This document shows, piece after piece, positions 1 through 10,765 of a stretch of DNA of 64,000 nt. Positions within the stretch are counted from its first letter, which is position 1. Every line of letters starts with the position of its first letter. Position numbers and translations under genes: made by a program. The notes below the pieces were generated by a model. The model made no database searches, was not told where the DNA came from, and was given only the letters and a program-made list of their open reading frames with translations. The stretch is from Bettongia penicillata ogilbyi (lineage: Eukaryota; Chordata; Mammalia; Diprotodontia; Potoroidae): positions 12,810,718 through 12,874,717 of the forward strand of contig JAJHZJ010000014.1 in the NCBI GenBank assembly GCA_023548195.1, written 5' to 3'.

Positions 1-245
1 GAAAGGGTAGGGCCGGGATCCCCGGGGGAGAGATGGTGCCCGGGATGGGTGGGGAGGGTGCCTCCTGGAGAGTGGGGAAAGGGACTTCGGGTGGGGTGGC
101 GGGAAGCAGTGTCTAGGGTCAGGGTCCATTCTTAGGTGCAGGGTCCCGTAGCTGCTAGGACGATGCTAAAGTACGAGGAACTGAGGGAAAGGAGAGGAAG
201 GTCAGGACTTAGGGTTGGGTAAATGCGGGGTTCGGATTTACTCAC
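1..245 (-). other. CRIP1 intron 1 (5' part), G-rich
   Basis: The sequence is intronic on the minus strand, starting with the GTGAGT donor at 245-240. It is G-rich on the plus strand and contains no second CRIP1 exon. Open frames of 84-87 codons here and across the exon are in the wrong frame for CRIP1 and have no recognisable domain. Confidence 0.7.
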
Positions 246-285
246 CAAAATAAACTTCCTTCTGGCACTTGGGACACTTGGGCAT
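246..285 (-). CDS. CRIP1: CRIP1 first coding exon (gene continues off the left edge)
   Basis: Read on the minus strand, the ATG at 285-283 opens MPKCPKCQKEVYF plus one base, then a perfect splice donor, GTGAGT, at 245-240. This is the start of cysteine-rich intestinal protein 1, a small (about 77 residues) LIM-domain zinc protein. The two CxxC cysteines visible here (residues 4 and 7) are the first zinc ligands of the LIM domain. Known CRIP1 proteins begin almost identically and carry an intron in the same place, after the first base of the Ala codon. CRIP2 and CRIP3 begin differently, so CRIP1 is preferred. The base at -3 is A, a favourable Kozak context. Presence of the intron argues against a processed pseudogene. 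The remaining exons lie beyond base 1. A lineage-specific CRIP1 duplicate is the main alternative. Confidence 0.82.
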
Positions 286-600
286 GTTGACAAGGCGGGA
301 AACGAAAAGCTCGGGAAGGAACTTCGGTGGAACTGAGCACAGCTTCTGCGAGGTCCTTTCTTTTCACTAGCCCCACGTCCCCACACCCATCAGCACCAAC
401 TTCCCCGCCTCCACCCTTCCCCCAGCCAGGCAATGCTGACCGCGCCCCACCCAACCCTACAGCAGCATTTCCCTTTCTAAACTTCCCTTCCCCCAATCTT
501 GCCATTTCATCCCTAGACTCATTTCTTAAAGAAGCCTATTCACCAAATGGCAGTTACCTCACCCAAAGTGAAAACCTGAAAACACTTTAACCTAAAAGGG
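286..600 (-). promoter_or_regulatory. CRIP1 5'UTR and proximal promoter region
   Basis: This is the stretch directly upstream of the CRIP1 start codon. It is GC-rich with scattered CpGs to about 450, unlike the AT-rich, repeat-filled sequence that follows. It contains several C-rich boxes (for example around 403-425) of the type bound by Sp/KLF factors. I see no convincing TATA box, so a TATA-less, GC-rich promoter is the inference. The transcription start cannot be placed from sequence alone. A SINE begins at 604 and marks the outer limit of unique sequence. Confidence 0.5.
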
Positions 601-603
601 CAT

Positions 604-791
604 AGGTCTCCCATTGCATCCTAGGCCATCTCCAGCCATCCTGATGACTATCTGGCCACTGGATTCAGATGGCTCGAGAGGAGAAAGTGAGCCTGGTGAC
701 CTTGCACAGCCCTCCCTCACTCAAATCGAAGTCAATGGCAAGTCATGTCATCATTTCACTGATGTCATGGTCCTCTTAGAAAACGAAGGAT
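604..791 (+). mobile_element. marsupial SINE (MAR1-like)
   Basis: The element starts TCTCCCATTGCATCC and ends in a GAACGAAGGA-like tail followed by a short A/C-rich run. A second, clearly related copy lies inverted at 3181-3362. I recognise the sequence as a high-copy marsupial SINE, probably the RTE-mobilised MAR1 type. The family name is from memory, while the repeat itself is seen directly. Confidence 0.7.
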
Positions 792-837
792 AAACACATA
801 TACAAATTACCCGATCCCAAGCCCATTTCTCTTCATG

Positions 838-945
838 GGAGCATAGATTTAAAACTAGAAATTACCTTCAAGATCCAACCAGTTGAACTCTTTCATTTTA
901 CCAGTGAGGAAAGTGAAGCCAAGAGAATTTAAATGGTTTGTTTAC
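838..945 (+). mobile_element. MIR/CORE-SINE fragment
   Basis: The stretch contains the recognisable MIR core: a three-letter-variant of 'ccttcaagatccaacc' followed by 'cattttaccagtgagga' and 'aagtgaagccaagag'. It is decayed and lacks the tRNA-like head. Confidence 0.5.
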
Positions 946-1372
946 TCTAGGATCAGGGCCTCTTAAACTTTTTCTATTGGGGGAATGCTTTTTACAGGGG
1001 GAATTTTTACTGCACCAGGGTATATAAAATCAAATCTTTACTAATAATAAATCATAAAGAAATGTTTTTTTTAAAATAATTCTTTGGTACACATAAAATT
1101 TCACTATTAAAGACAAAATCAAATTGGCATACTAATGAAGATGGATTGCTTGTTTATTTTTACATAAAGAATTAAATCTTGGTGGAATATTTGATACTGT
1201 AGGACATAGAGCATCTTCAACTTTTCAGGGTTGATCAACATTTTGATTTTATAATCATCAATGCTGTGAACACCACTTGGAATAAATATGTAGTACCAAA
1301 AAAAAATACAGCAGAAGTATGTTTCAGGCCATATCAGAGATTATCGGAAATTCTGCCCTAATCCCAAGCTAA

Positions 1373-1462
1373 AGTTCACATAAGGACATTTTAGGAAACT
1401 CAAGTTTTAAACCTATGAGTTCACATAAGGACATTTTAGGAAACTCAAGTTTTAAACCTATG
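1373..1462. repeat. perfect 45-bp tandem duplication
   Basis: Two abutting copies (1373-1417 and 1418-1462), each starting AGTTCACATAAGGACATTTT, are identical by eye. They lie inside the hAT element, 3' of the transposase reading frame. Confidence 0.95.
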
Positions 1463-1539
1463 TCACTTGATAACTCAGCAAATTCTTCTTGAACTTTTAA
1501 TGGCAGAAGACTGACATTTTTTATTTCAATTGAGTGTGG

Positions 1540-3050
1540 TTTATGAACCCAACTTAGTTTTTTAGAATCAAAATTTGAAGGGGAAGTATTTCTAAAACTG
1601 TGTCTCCAGGCTTCGGATGATCAATATTAACTCTCACAATTAAATCTTTGGTAAAGTTATTTTCAATTATAAAGTCATTTGCATCTGTAAACATTTCTAT
1701 AAGAACTATTTTCCACCCTATTCTTCCATTTGTTAAGTTTTTAAATAAAACTTTCAATTTTATCTTTTAACATTAATGTTACAATATTTTCCTTGAAGTA
1801 GCATGCTCACATCATTGAGTTTTTTTAAAATATCCAACGAATGACACAGTTTTGAAAGCCAGAAGTCATTATGAAAAAAATGAACAAAACTAGATTTCTG
1901 CTCAATCAAAACTATAACAACTTCATCTTTTAGTTTCAATAATCTGTTTAAATTTCGATCTCTTGAGGGTCACCTTACCTCTGCATGTAATAATAAGCTT
2001 TTATAATTGAAGTCCACATCTTTCCAAAGTGTTGAAAACAAATGACCGTTCAGGGCACAGCTTCTAATGAAGTTAATACTTTTGAGAGTATCAGGAAGCA
2101 CGTCTAACTCTGGTGATATTCTTTTGGCTGAGTTCCTCTTAATGGATCATGCAGTGAGTAAAAGTGTATGTTCATTTGCCATCAGCTTTAATTTTTGCTA
2201 CAAATTCAACATTCTCCCCCATCATTGCTCCAGCACCGTCTCTCCAGACTCCAACACAACACTATAAACTTTCATTTGTGAAAATGTCATTGACTTTAAG
2301 ATATATATATCTTCCTCTCTTGTGTGCCCTTCCAAAGGATGACAAAACAATAATTCCTCAGGTATGCTTCCTTCATAAACATATCTTACACAAAGTAATA
2401 GCCGTGTCATGTTAGAAATATCAGTTGTTTCATCTAACTGAATCACAAACTTTGAACTGCCCTTAAGACTGGTAATAAGCTGCTGGATTTGGTCATTACT
2501 AATTTCAGAAATTCTTCTGGAAACAGTATCATTTGATAAAGGAATTTTAAGAATATCATCCCCATAATTTTTCCCATGAACTATTTCTGACATTTTAATA
2601 GCACAGATAACACAAGATCTTCTATCACAAAGGACTTTTTAGTTTTTGCAAATAAATAAGAAATTTCAAAAGCTGCAAATAAATAGTTTTCCTTGACAAT
2701 AACAAATTTCTCAAAACACTGTTTTTTCTTTATTTGAAGGTTTTAAAAGTTGTTCAAAGAATTCATTTGATTTATTGCAGTACACAGCATGCTTGGTATT
2801 GAGATGTCATTTTATTTTGGCCAATTTTATACTGTCCATAGTCAAAACTTCATTACAAATTAAGGAAAGAAGTTTTTCCATACCATCATCATTATTAGAA
2901 GTAAATCCATGTTGCAAAAATGACTTGACATATTTTCTTTTCCTTGTCAGTTTGGGTGTACTACAACCAAGTAGTGAAGACTCTACCACATTGTCATTGG
3001 TATTTTTACCTCTTCTGTCTAAATTTAGCCACTTTTCCATAACCAAAAAA
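1540..3050 (-). pseudogene. hAT-Charlie transposase, ZBED5/SCAND3-like, degenerate
   Basis: Read on the minus strand, the N-terminal piece (3046-2807 and onward to about 2740) contains the KRKYVKSFLQHGFTS segment, an ICNEVL motif and a KxNEFFEQLL stretch typical of the BED-finger region of ZBED/SCAND3-type hAT proteins. The central piece (2593-2222) contains IPLSNDTVSRRI, FVIQLDETTDISN with the first catalytic Asp of the hAT DDE triad, and LLCVRYVYEG. The C-terminal remnants (about 2130-1540) are split over frames. An internal 45-bp duplication lies at 1373-1462, just downstream. This is a cut-and-paste transposase, nuclear when active. I see no intact frame and therefore no sign of domestication. 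Confidence 0.8.
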
Positions 3051-3180
3051 TATTTTTGTCCTAAAATATAAATCTCAAATAAATACTACTTTTGGTTTAT
3101 GAAATTACATTTTTTTGTGCTTAATTTAAAACACTGACATTCACACTTACATGCACATTGATGGTGGTGGTTGTGCTCCT

Positions 3181-3362
3181 TCTTTGTTTTAGAAGAAGAC
3201 CATGACATCAGAGAAATGATGACATGACTTGCACTTGATTTTGTTTTAAGTGAAGGAGGGCTGGGTCACCAACCTCACTTTCTCCTCCTGAGTCATTTGG
3301 ATCCAGTGACCAGAAATTCAATAGGATGACTTGAGATGGCCCAGGATGCAATGGGAGACCTT
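3181..3362 (-). mobile_element. marsupial SINE (MAR1-like), inverted copy
   Basis: This is the reverse complement of the 604-791 family, about 80 percent alike by eye. It is inserted into the hAT element upstream of its transposase, so it is younger than the transposon. Confidence 0.7.
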
Positions 3363-3651
3363 GACCTTTAGGCTGGTCTTTTCAGGTACTCACTTAGAGG
3401 GAGGTAGCCAGTGATGGTAGAGAAATATTATTAAAGGGCTTTTGTCTTTACTTACAAGCAACTCTTATGTTTCTGTAAAAGAAGGCGATAACAGCAATTT
3501 TAAAAATCAAATATTATAATACAATACAATCCAAAGATGTACTCATTTGACATTTACATGCTGAGGAATGATGGTAGGAAAATATTGAACATCTTTATTT
3601 TCTGTAATTAAACTATTATGTTTCTGTAAAGGCAGGAAACTTTGTATGTAC

Positions 3652-3654
<3 letters not shown>

Positions 3655-3684
<30 letters not shown>
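3655..3684 (+). repeat. poly(A) run of 30
   Basis: Thirty consecutive A. No upstream polyadenylation signal or recognisable retrocopy body was found, so it could be a SINE/LINE tail or slippage. Confidence 0.9.
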
Positions 3685-3686
<2 letters not shown>

Positions 3687-3954
3687 CACTGCAATTCACA
3701 ACATATACTAGTCCCAAATCTGAGTCAAGGTGTTCTGGCAGCATTTGTTGGCATTGCATGGCATGACCACATGTGTGGTGAAAAGTATGCATGTTGTATG
3801 TTCAGAACCAAGATTGCAATGAAGTCATGCTGCCAAAAAATCCCTGGGATTCATTATTTGATTTTGAATTGATTTTTGATAATTGCAAGTTCAGAAACCT
3901 TTTACAGCTGCCAAATTTTTCAAGATCCACAGTTTAAGAAGCTTTGTCTTAGAA

Positions 3955-4295
3955 CATCCAACAGCAACCAGCTGACTGGAAGTGGTCTATGTTAAAATGA
4001 AGGACTGAGTATCTCTTAGATATAGATATAGAGAGATCAGATCACCCATAAGTACAGGCTAAGAATGTACACTCAACCCAAGCCTTAACAGAACACAACG
4101 GACTTCCTCACCCTAGACCAAACTCCGTGCAAAGTTGAGTGGGATCTGACCAAGATCTGGAGAGTTAATACAATCCCATTATCAGTAATGTCATTCAAGA
4201 AAAGGGAATTTTTTGAGGAATTTAAGAAAAAGTGAGGGGCTCGGAATCTCCCCCAGGATAATGGTTGTTAATAATCATTTTTCACATCACAAAGA
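3955..4295. other. no recognisable feature
   Basis: A/T-rich unique-looking sequence with a short ATAGAT repeat near 4018-4035. No exon or known repeat seen. Confidence 0.5.
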
Positions 4296-4530
4296 TCAGT
4301 CTTCCTGATTTCAGGCCTGGCACTCTATATCCACTGTACCCCCTTGCCTCCCCTGGTACATAGCAAATACTTAATAAATGCTTGTCAATGATGACAGAGC
4401 ACTGAACCTAGAGTCAGGAAGGCCTAAGTTCAAATTCTACCTCCCAGGGTTGTTGCAAGGCTAAAATGACAGAGAAAAGAGCTTTGCAAACCTTAAATTG
4501 CTAGCTAAATGTTAGGTAATTATTTGACAA
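4296..4530. mobile_element. cluster of SINE and LINE ends
   Basis: Three pieces follow each other. At 4296-4350 is the reversed head of the marsupial tRNA-derived SINE ('ctctatatccactgtac'). At 4351-4390 is an L2-type 3' end ('acttaataaatgcttg'). At 4396-4530 is a sense CORE-SINE starting 'gagcactgaacctagagtca', with the later 'agctttgcaaacctt' block. The middle of the last one is deleted. Confidence 0.6.
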
Positions 4531-4853
4531 CTAGGTTTTAATTTGCCCTCTCTAAATACCTATATTGCCTACTTCATAGGGTTGTTGTTTAAGATAGCAT
4601 TGTGTGAGCCTTAAAAAGACAATGAAATGGGAGTTTGCTGCTTGTGTCTTTTTTAGAGCATGTGCTTTCAGTGTTGCCATAGCCATCAAAGAATAGAAAG
4701 TTTTCTCCCCTTTGCAATAAGAATTCAAAGGAAGACTTTGGTAAAGGGTCACTGTAGTTCAACAACAGAAAAATACTTACCACAAAGTGTAACAATAACA
4801 GTTTCCATCAACTCTAAGAAGGAAGAAGTGTTATTGTCTCACAATATTAATAT
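4531..4853. other. no recognisable feature
   Basis: Several open frames of 66-79 codons overlap here on both strands. None shows a domain, codon bias or splice context, so they are treated as chance. Confidence 0.5.
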
Positions 4854-5310
4854 TGTTGGGGTTCATGGCACCCTAAAATGTTGGGATTTACCAGAATGAT
4901 GAGAAATAGATGTGAGTTACAGGGTAAGGAAGGCATTCATTGGGATAACACACCTAAGTGGGCTCTGCTCCACATGGGGGCGGCAGAACAATTAACCAGG
5001 TTAGGTGTCTGATCTATATACAGTTTGATAGGATGGGGGAAGAGGGAGCAGGAGAAAGGGAGGAATCACTTCTCTAAAATGCCTGAAATAGTAGGTAGAC
5101 CAGAGATGTCTTTGTCATACAGATAAGCAAGGAGAGGGAGAAGGGAAGCAATGTTCTGGAATGTCAGGTGGTTGGGAGGTGCTTTGTGAAAACACCCAGA
5201 TAAGTCCACGGTGGGGGCCATAGTGGGTAAGGGGGAGGGGTAAGAGCAAGGGGAAGGGCGGGGAGGGGGGACTATATATTTCAATACATAGTCTATGGCT
5301 GGTCACATCC
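4854..5310 (-). mobile_element. probable solo LTR, antisense
   Basis: On the plus strand it starts TGTTGGGGTTCATGG, nearly the same as the LTR end at 53581. A TATATA lies at 5015-5020 and a degraded polyadenylation signal near 4935, in the order expected for an LTR read on the minus strand. The right boundary is uncertain, and no target duplication was found. Confidence 0.42.
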
Positions 5311-5786
5311 GGCATCCTGCCTGCCCCATCTGCCTTGAATACTCTGATTATACCTCATCAAATATCACAAAAATTCTAAAGAGTAAATTCAGTGCCAAGG
5401 AAGCCAAGAAGAACCAGGAGTCTCTCCTGAAGCAGAAGAATATTTGGCTCTAGGTTCCAATGAATATCAGAGCTCAGGGGAAACTAAGAATCCAGACAGG
5501 AATCAAGGAACAATGAAAAGAATATTGAAACTTGACCAAGAGTTTTTCTGGGGTCATGGTGAGGGAGATGGCAGGATGTAGGCAAAGAACAAAGGAATAG
5601 AGCTGAAGTTCAAGTCAACCTAGGAAAGAGAGAACTGAAAGCAGCATGAGATTCCAGCCTCTTGAAGATGAGCTGGGAAATAGAGCTTTTGACCAAGAAG
5701 TGTGAAAATGGGTTCTAGTATTGGGCCTTATTTACTACTGATCAAAGCTTGTGCTTCTTATCCCTACAGGCAATGTGAAAAAGTGC
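5311..5786. other. no recognisable feature
   Basis: Unique-looking sequence without a repeat I can name and without a supported exon. Confidence 0.45.
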
Positions 5787-5976
5787 CAGATTTGGAGTTA
5801 GGAGACACTAGCTGTGTGATATTTATTCATCTTTCCACACAGAGTTATTTAAGTGCCTACCCTATGCTAGTTGTTTTGCAACAGGACCAGACCAAAATAA
5901 AATAAAATTGAAGTAATTAGACTGATGATTTCTAAAGTTCCTTCCAACTATGGAATGTAGGATCCTATGATCCTGG
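5787..5976 (+). mobile_element. MIR-like SINE, split
   Basis: 'agctgtgtgat' at about 5810 and the typical MIR 3' end ('tttctaaagttccttcc...tatgatcctg', 5930-5973) flank an unrelated 80-base stretch. This fits a MIR interrupted by other sequence. Confidence 0.45.
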
Positions 5977-7579
5977 GGCTGCTAGAAAGAACAACTGAGA
6001 TATAGATGATACCCATAAGCCTGGTCCAGCTGTTCCACCCTCAGTTTGGACTTGGACTTTGTCCTCCCCAGCCCGCAGCTGGGAGAAAAGAGTAGGGAGT
6101 GACTCTGCACAATTCAGAGCTGCTGCTACGCCTCCCCTTCCATCAGTGTTTGTCAATGTTGTTTCTGTAGCCATAGTTACTGACTACCCAGTTCCTTCCA
6201 CATACTGGTACTGACCCTGACACAAAAAGATATATTTCAAGACAAAGTTCCAACTTTGCCCATCATCTCCTGAGTCCTAAGATCCAAAGGTGATAGACAA
6301 AATGAAGAAATCATGTGGCAGATCTAAAGGGGAAAGTTTAAAAAAAAAACAACCCTCAGACTTTTAGGTCTGTGTGTATTATATAGTTTTATTAGTGTCT
6401 CCATTATAGGTTCCTCATGCTTTCTAAAGTGCATTCTTACTCCACTCTCAATCTGTGACCATAATTGTTTCACCAATGTGAGGGAAGCTTTTTCACCACA
6501 TGTTTTGTTAGTCTCCTCCATGCATGACTCTGGCTCAAAAAACCAGAAGCTGCAAGAGGAAGCCCCAGTAAGGTCCTGGAAGAGGCCAAGCACGCCTATA
6601 CATATGTAATATATGTTTCCCTGAACATATCACTTCCAAGTCCTTACATATCAACCTATACATACCATCTGTATACCTCCCCTCTCCCTCCCCTCCCCTG
6701 TAGATATCCCCGAATCTCTCCCAACACTTCTTTGGAAAGACTCATGGGAAAAGGGGAGAGGAATGCAGGTCTAGACCATGGCCCTGGATAAGTTGGGAGC
6801 TCCCTGATTTGAGACTGTCTGACACCAGCAAAGGGAGTTCACCAAAACAAAACTTTTAACCAAGTCTGCAGGGAAGGAACTGGTCTGGAAAGGAAAGCTG
6901 ATAGGAATCTCCCTATAAAGACAGTTGGATCTGTTTTTCCCCACTTCCCCCTCCCCACTTTGCCCCTCCTTTCAGTTTCCCCCTTCATAGTTTTCATTTT
7001 TCCCCTTTCCCCAGAGGCATTTCTGAGTCTTATTAAGCAGTTCCCAGGGCCTATTTTCTGCTTCTCCATCCCCAGGGTCCCCTCTCTGTGCCTCCCTACC
7101 CCCATCCCTACCAGTCTGGGTTCCTTGACTTAACCACCCCCTAAGGGAGGCCTGCCTGAATCAAGAGAGTGGGAAGAGAAACCAGGCGTGGTTTCCTACC
7201 AACATGATCACAGAACACAAAATTCTCAGATCTAGAAAACTCAAAGGTCTTCAGTCTCCCCTCCCTCCAGCAGGGGAATCTCTTTCACAGCCTCCCAGAC
7301 CCTGTTTGGATATTTCCGAGCAGACCATTACCTCATGACAGACCATTCTATTATGGTACAGCTGTGTATGTATTTTTTCAAAAAACTTTTCAGCCAACTT
7401 GGTAAGGAATTCTCAGCGTTAAGCCTTGGTAGGCTCCGATATCCATGTGTCTTTAAGGGAAAGATGTGACCTGCTCTCAGAGAATTAGTCTGAAGGAGAC
7501 ATAACTTTACCTTTGGGAGGCTAGGGTCTGAGAGCATATTTGTCTTACAATTTTCTCCCCAATCCCTGTCCTTATCAAC
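5977..7579. other. no recognisable feature; C/T-rich blocks
   Basis: No gene or named repeat seen over 1.6 kb. Pyrimidine-rich blocks occur at about 6660-6700 and 6935-7110. Open frames of 69-89 codons lack any family signature. Confidence 0.45.
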
Positions 7580-8075
7580 TTCTATGTCAAATTAATTACC
7601 TTGCTTCCCAATTCATCATCATCTGAACTTTGACACCATCATGGCTTCATACAGAAGCAGAATTCCCTTGATCTCATTGCTCACACATATTTTTATCCCT
7701 GCAACTCATAATTCTGAAATTTCTCTAGCTATCATTCTATCTCTTTCTCTGCTTCCCTCCTCCCAGATCTATTCTCCATCCTCATCACAATCTCTAGTCA
7801 CTCCATCTGTGCTGCTTTCACAGACCATCATCCCTGCTTTGGTCTTACTTTCCTCCCCTCAAAATCTCAACCTTATAGTTAACTGGTTCAACTTTCTCCA
7901 TCTTCTACCCTTGAGTCCCTTGCCCTTTAACCTATTGGCATTCATCCCTTTCCAAGTCCCAACTCTGGATCACTCCACCATATCATTTCTCCTATACCAA
8001 ATCATTTCAGAATCATCCAGCACTCTCTCTTACTTTATTTCAGGCTCAAAAGAAGAAGCTACAGACTTCTGACGA
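7580..8075 (+). mobile_element. L2-like LINE fragment (region between endonuclease and RT)
   Basis: A long open frame (143 codons from 7641) is rich in Ser, Leu and Pro and contains a DHSTISFLL segment resembling the L2 linker between endonuclease and reverse transcriptase. The nucleotide pattern also fits that region. There is no host-protein signature. The assignment rests on pattern memory and is only moderate. Confidence 0.4.
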
Positions 8076-9240
8076 AGATGATTATAGAGAAGCCCAGTTT
8101 TCCTGCATGAACCCCAAAAAATATCTGAAAAGAATACCAGAAGGATCACTATTAAAAAAAACTAAAAATAAATGGAAATAAGCTGTTCCATCCAAAAAGA
8201 TGGCCAGAAGCTGATGGGTCTGGGGGGGCCGCAGGGGGCCAGGGGAGAGAGGCAGATGGTATTAAACCAATCTGGTAAATTAAGCTAGAATTGCTAGAGA
8301 CAGGGAAAGGAACTGTATCTTGGAAGATAGTATGAACTCATGTTATTAAATGATCCAGAAGCCCAGCTATGTAGATGAGCTAAGTCAAAGAAGCTAGTGT
8401 AAGCTCACATAGATGGACCTGAAGCCGGGCAGAATCTCTAAACACAGGGGTATCAAACCAACAGGAGTTCCAATAAGACAGAAAGACAGATCCCAACCCT
8501 TCTCATCTCTCAGAGAAAACATGAAGAAAGGACCAGACACTCTTCAGAGCACTGGAGTCACACACAGCAGGAGACAAGGCCAACTCAGAGCCTGGGCACC
8601 AGTGTCAGGGGATGTGTGCAGAAAATATGAGACTAGTGTGACAAGTCTACAGGAGCTTGTCAGAACCACAGTATGGGATAGAACCAAATCTCTACTGGGA
8701 AAATTGCAAAGAGAAGAAGATAAACTCTGGTTCAAGGCCAAAAGCTAAAGTGGACCACCAGGAGACTGAGATAGAAGCTATGGATGGAGAAAAAGGTGAA
8801 GTCACTTCATCTGGATCAGCAGTGGCAGTGGCATCCAGACTACAGAGAGGATACGACCAAAAAAAATCCTGCCTAACCCATTCAAGAATGCCAGAAAATA
8901 TTAGCTTGAACGTGAAATCTCAAACCAAGAACTGAAGTTGAATAGATGAACAAAGAGAAGAAAATATTGCGCAAAATGAAAAAATATGGTTTAAGAAAAG
9001 CCAAAGAAGTAAAACCACAAGTACAAGCAGAGTCTCAAAGAGAAAAAAGGGCTTGACCACAAGGACCATAAGAATGACTGGAAAAAATGAAGAAAAGATT
9101 AAAAACAAAATTATAAATGACATGAGAGTTTGACAGGAAAATGCTGAAAGAAGAATAAGTAAAGTAAAATAGAAGGTGGCAAACTCCAAGTAGTAAACTC
9201 CCCAGAATGAAGCAAATAGAACTCAAATATAAGAACAGTG
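8076..9240 (+). mobile_element. A-rich degraded sequence, possibly old L1 5' region
   Basis: 'aaaagatggccagaagctg' near 8198 resembles an L1 5' end, and the Lys/Glu-rich, broken frames after 8900 resemble an L1 ORF1 coiled coil. The decay is too strong for certainty, so a unique A-rich region is the alternative. Confidence 0.25.
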
Positions 9241-10029
9241 CTCCAATTCCAACTAATTCAACTTAACAAGACACTTGATGCCCTGATACCATTATCAGGT
9301 AAGCATGCCTTTTATTATGGAATCAATCAATCAAAGGTATAAAATGGGCACAATTACTAGACACCTGTATTGAATCAATTATTCAAAGGCATAAGCTAGG
9401 TGTTGAAAAATTTCCCAATTTAGAAGTGAAAGGCTTCTAGTCATTGAAATAAATGAGATGATGCTATACCAGAAGTATATTGGAATTGGCTAAAGAGAGT
9501 TATTCAGCTCTGTGTGACTTAGATAAAACAGAAAGCCAGTCTAGAATCCAATATTCTAACAACAGGCCAACTGAGTGAGGGAGCAACTCCAGCCAAGTCC
9601 TTGAGAGTCCTTGAATTGATTGGGTAAGAGAAAAGGAAAAAGTCTCTGTTCTTCTGCCCCACCCCACCCACAGAGAAAGTTCTTTTGAACTACTAAAGGT
9701 AGGAAGATTTAGTGATAAGAATATCACTGGAACATAGGACACATGGGAGAAAGGCAGCATCAGCACTTTACAAGGGACCTGACTGTTGAAACTCAACAAA
9801 GAACTACACTTCAAAGGAACAACATGAGGACTCCAGAAAGGGAGTACTATGAGTTATTCCTTTGTACTATGAGTTACTCCTTTGTTATATGTGGTTGAGA
9901 CCATTTTGTCTTATGTTAACCTCTATATTTTGGGGAGGATGTTATATTTTGGTTATTACTATACCTTCTCATAAAAACTAATTGATGTTCATTGATGTTG
10001 CAGAGGTCAACTGGTTAAATGATGTTGAT
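9241..10029. other. no recognisable element apart from a short tandem repeat
   Basis: A 20-base unit (TACTATGAGTTATTCCTTTG) is repeated in tandem at 9845-9864 and 9865-9884 with one difference. Otherwise nothing is recognised. Confidence 0.5.
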
Positions 10030-10504
10030 AAGTACTCTGAACAAAAGTATTAGATCATTTCCCATTGACCATGCTCCCTTAGAAATGAGATGGGTCAGAT
10101 ATAAGATCAGATATATATCTGTGGAAGCGTATATGATCCTGGAGGTAATGGGGAACCACTGGAGTTCGAGGGTTAATATGGTCAAAACTTCACTTAAAAA
10201 AAAATCACTTTGGAAGCCAAATGGAGAAGTGACTAGATGGGGGAGAGATTTGAGGCAGGTCTATTACAATATCCCAGGTATGAGCTGTTAAGGGCCTACA
10301 CCAGGGTGGTGGCAGTGTCAGAGTAGAGAAGCAATTAGAAGCAATAAAGGTTATAAAGGCAGAAGTAATTGGCAATAAGATTGGAAAGGGAACAGGACAT
10401 AAAGTAAGGAGTCAAAGATGACTTTTTGATAACTAAGTTGTGAGCTTGGGTGACTGAGAGGACGGTAGTGCTCTTCATAGTAATAGGGTTAGGAAGAGAA
10501 GGAA
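10030..10504 (-). mobile_element. L2-clade LINE, C-terminal RT region (left half)
   Basis: The minus strand encodes fragments such as LELQWFPITSRIIYAST, and the 10398-10504 stretch is the reverse of the conserved L2 RT block ('ggagtcaaagatgac', 'gggtgactgagaggac'). The same element resumes at 10766, so it was split by the MIR at 10505. Confidence 0.65.
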
Positions 10505-10765
10505 AGGGAAGGGAAGGGAACAAGAATTTATATAGCATCTTCTAGATGCCTGGCACACTGTGCTAAGCACTTTACACATATTATCTCAGTTGATCCTCAC
10601 AACAATCCTTCAAGGTAAGTGGTATTATTATCCTCATTTTATACTTGAGGAAACTGAGGCAATCAGAAGTTAGATAACTTGCCTAGGGTCAAACAATTAA
10701 TGTTTGTCTGAGTCAAGATTTGAATTCATTCCAGGCCCAGCTCTCTATGCTCTGTCACCAGTTCT
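10505..10765 (+). mobile_element. MIR, nearly complete
   Basis: Clear MIR blocks in order: 'cctggcacactgtgctaagc', 'ttatctcagttgatcctcac', 'gaggaaactgaggca', 'cttgcctagggtcaa'. It is inserted inside an older antisense L2. Confidence 0.88.

Larger units (their letters stand above)
954..3946 (-). mobile_element. hAT-Charlie DNA transposon, near full length, inactive
   Basis: Terminal inverted repeats are visible: CAGGGCCTCTTAAACT at 954-969, and CAAAGCTTCTTAAACT read on the minus strand from 3946. They are flanked by 8-bp sequences TCTAGGAT (946-953) and TCTTAGAA (3947-3954), which match at five of eight positions and fit a decayed hAT target duplication. The span of about 3.0 kb is normal for an autonomous Charlie element. 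The transposase lies on the minus strand (see 1540-3050). A SINE (3181-3362) and a 30-base A-run (3655-3684) sit in its 5' part. It is immobile, because the transposase is broken by many stops and frameshifts. Confidence 0.75.

Noticed and set aside
242..505. 87-codon minus-strand frame covering the CRIP1 exon
   Set aside because: It reads the exon in a different frame from MPKCPKC and crosses the start codon; CRIP1's own frame has the splice donor and the family match.
7641..8072. 143-codon plus-strand open frame as a membrane protein
   Set aside because: Composition and nucleotide pattern fit an L2 LINE linker; no start context, signal peptide or family signature.
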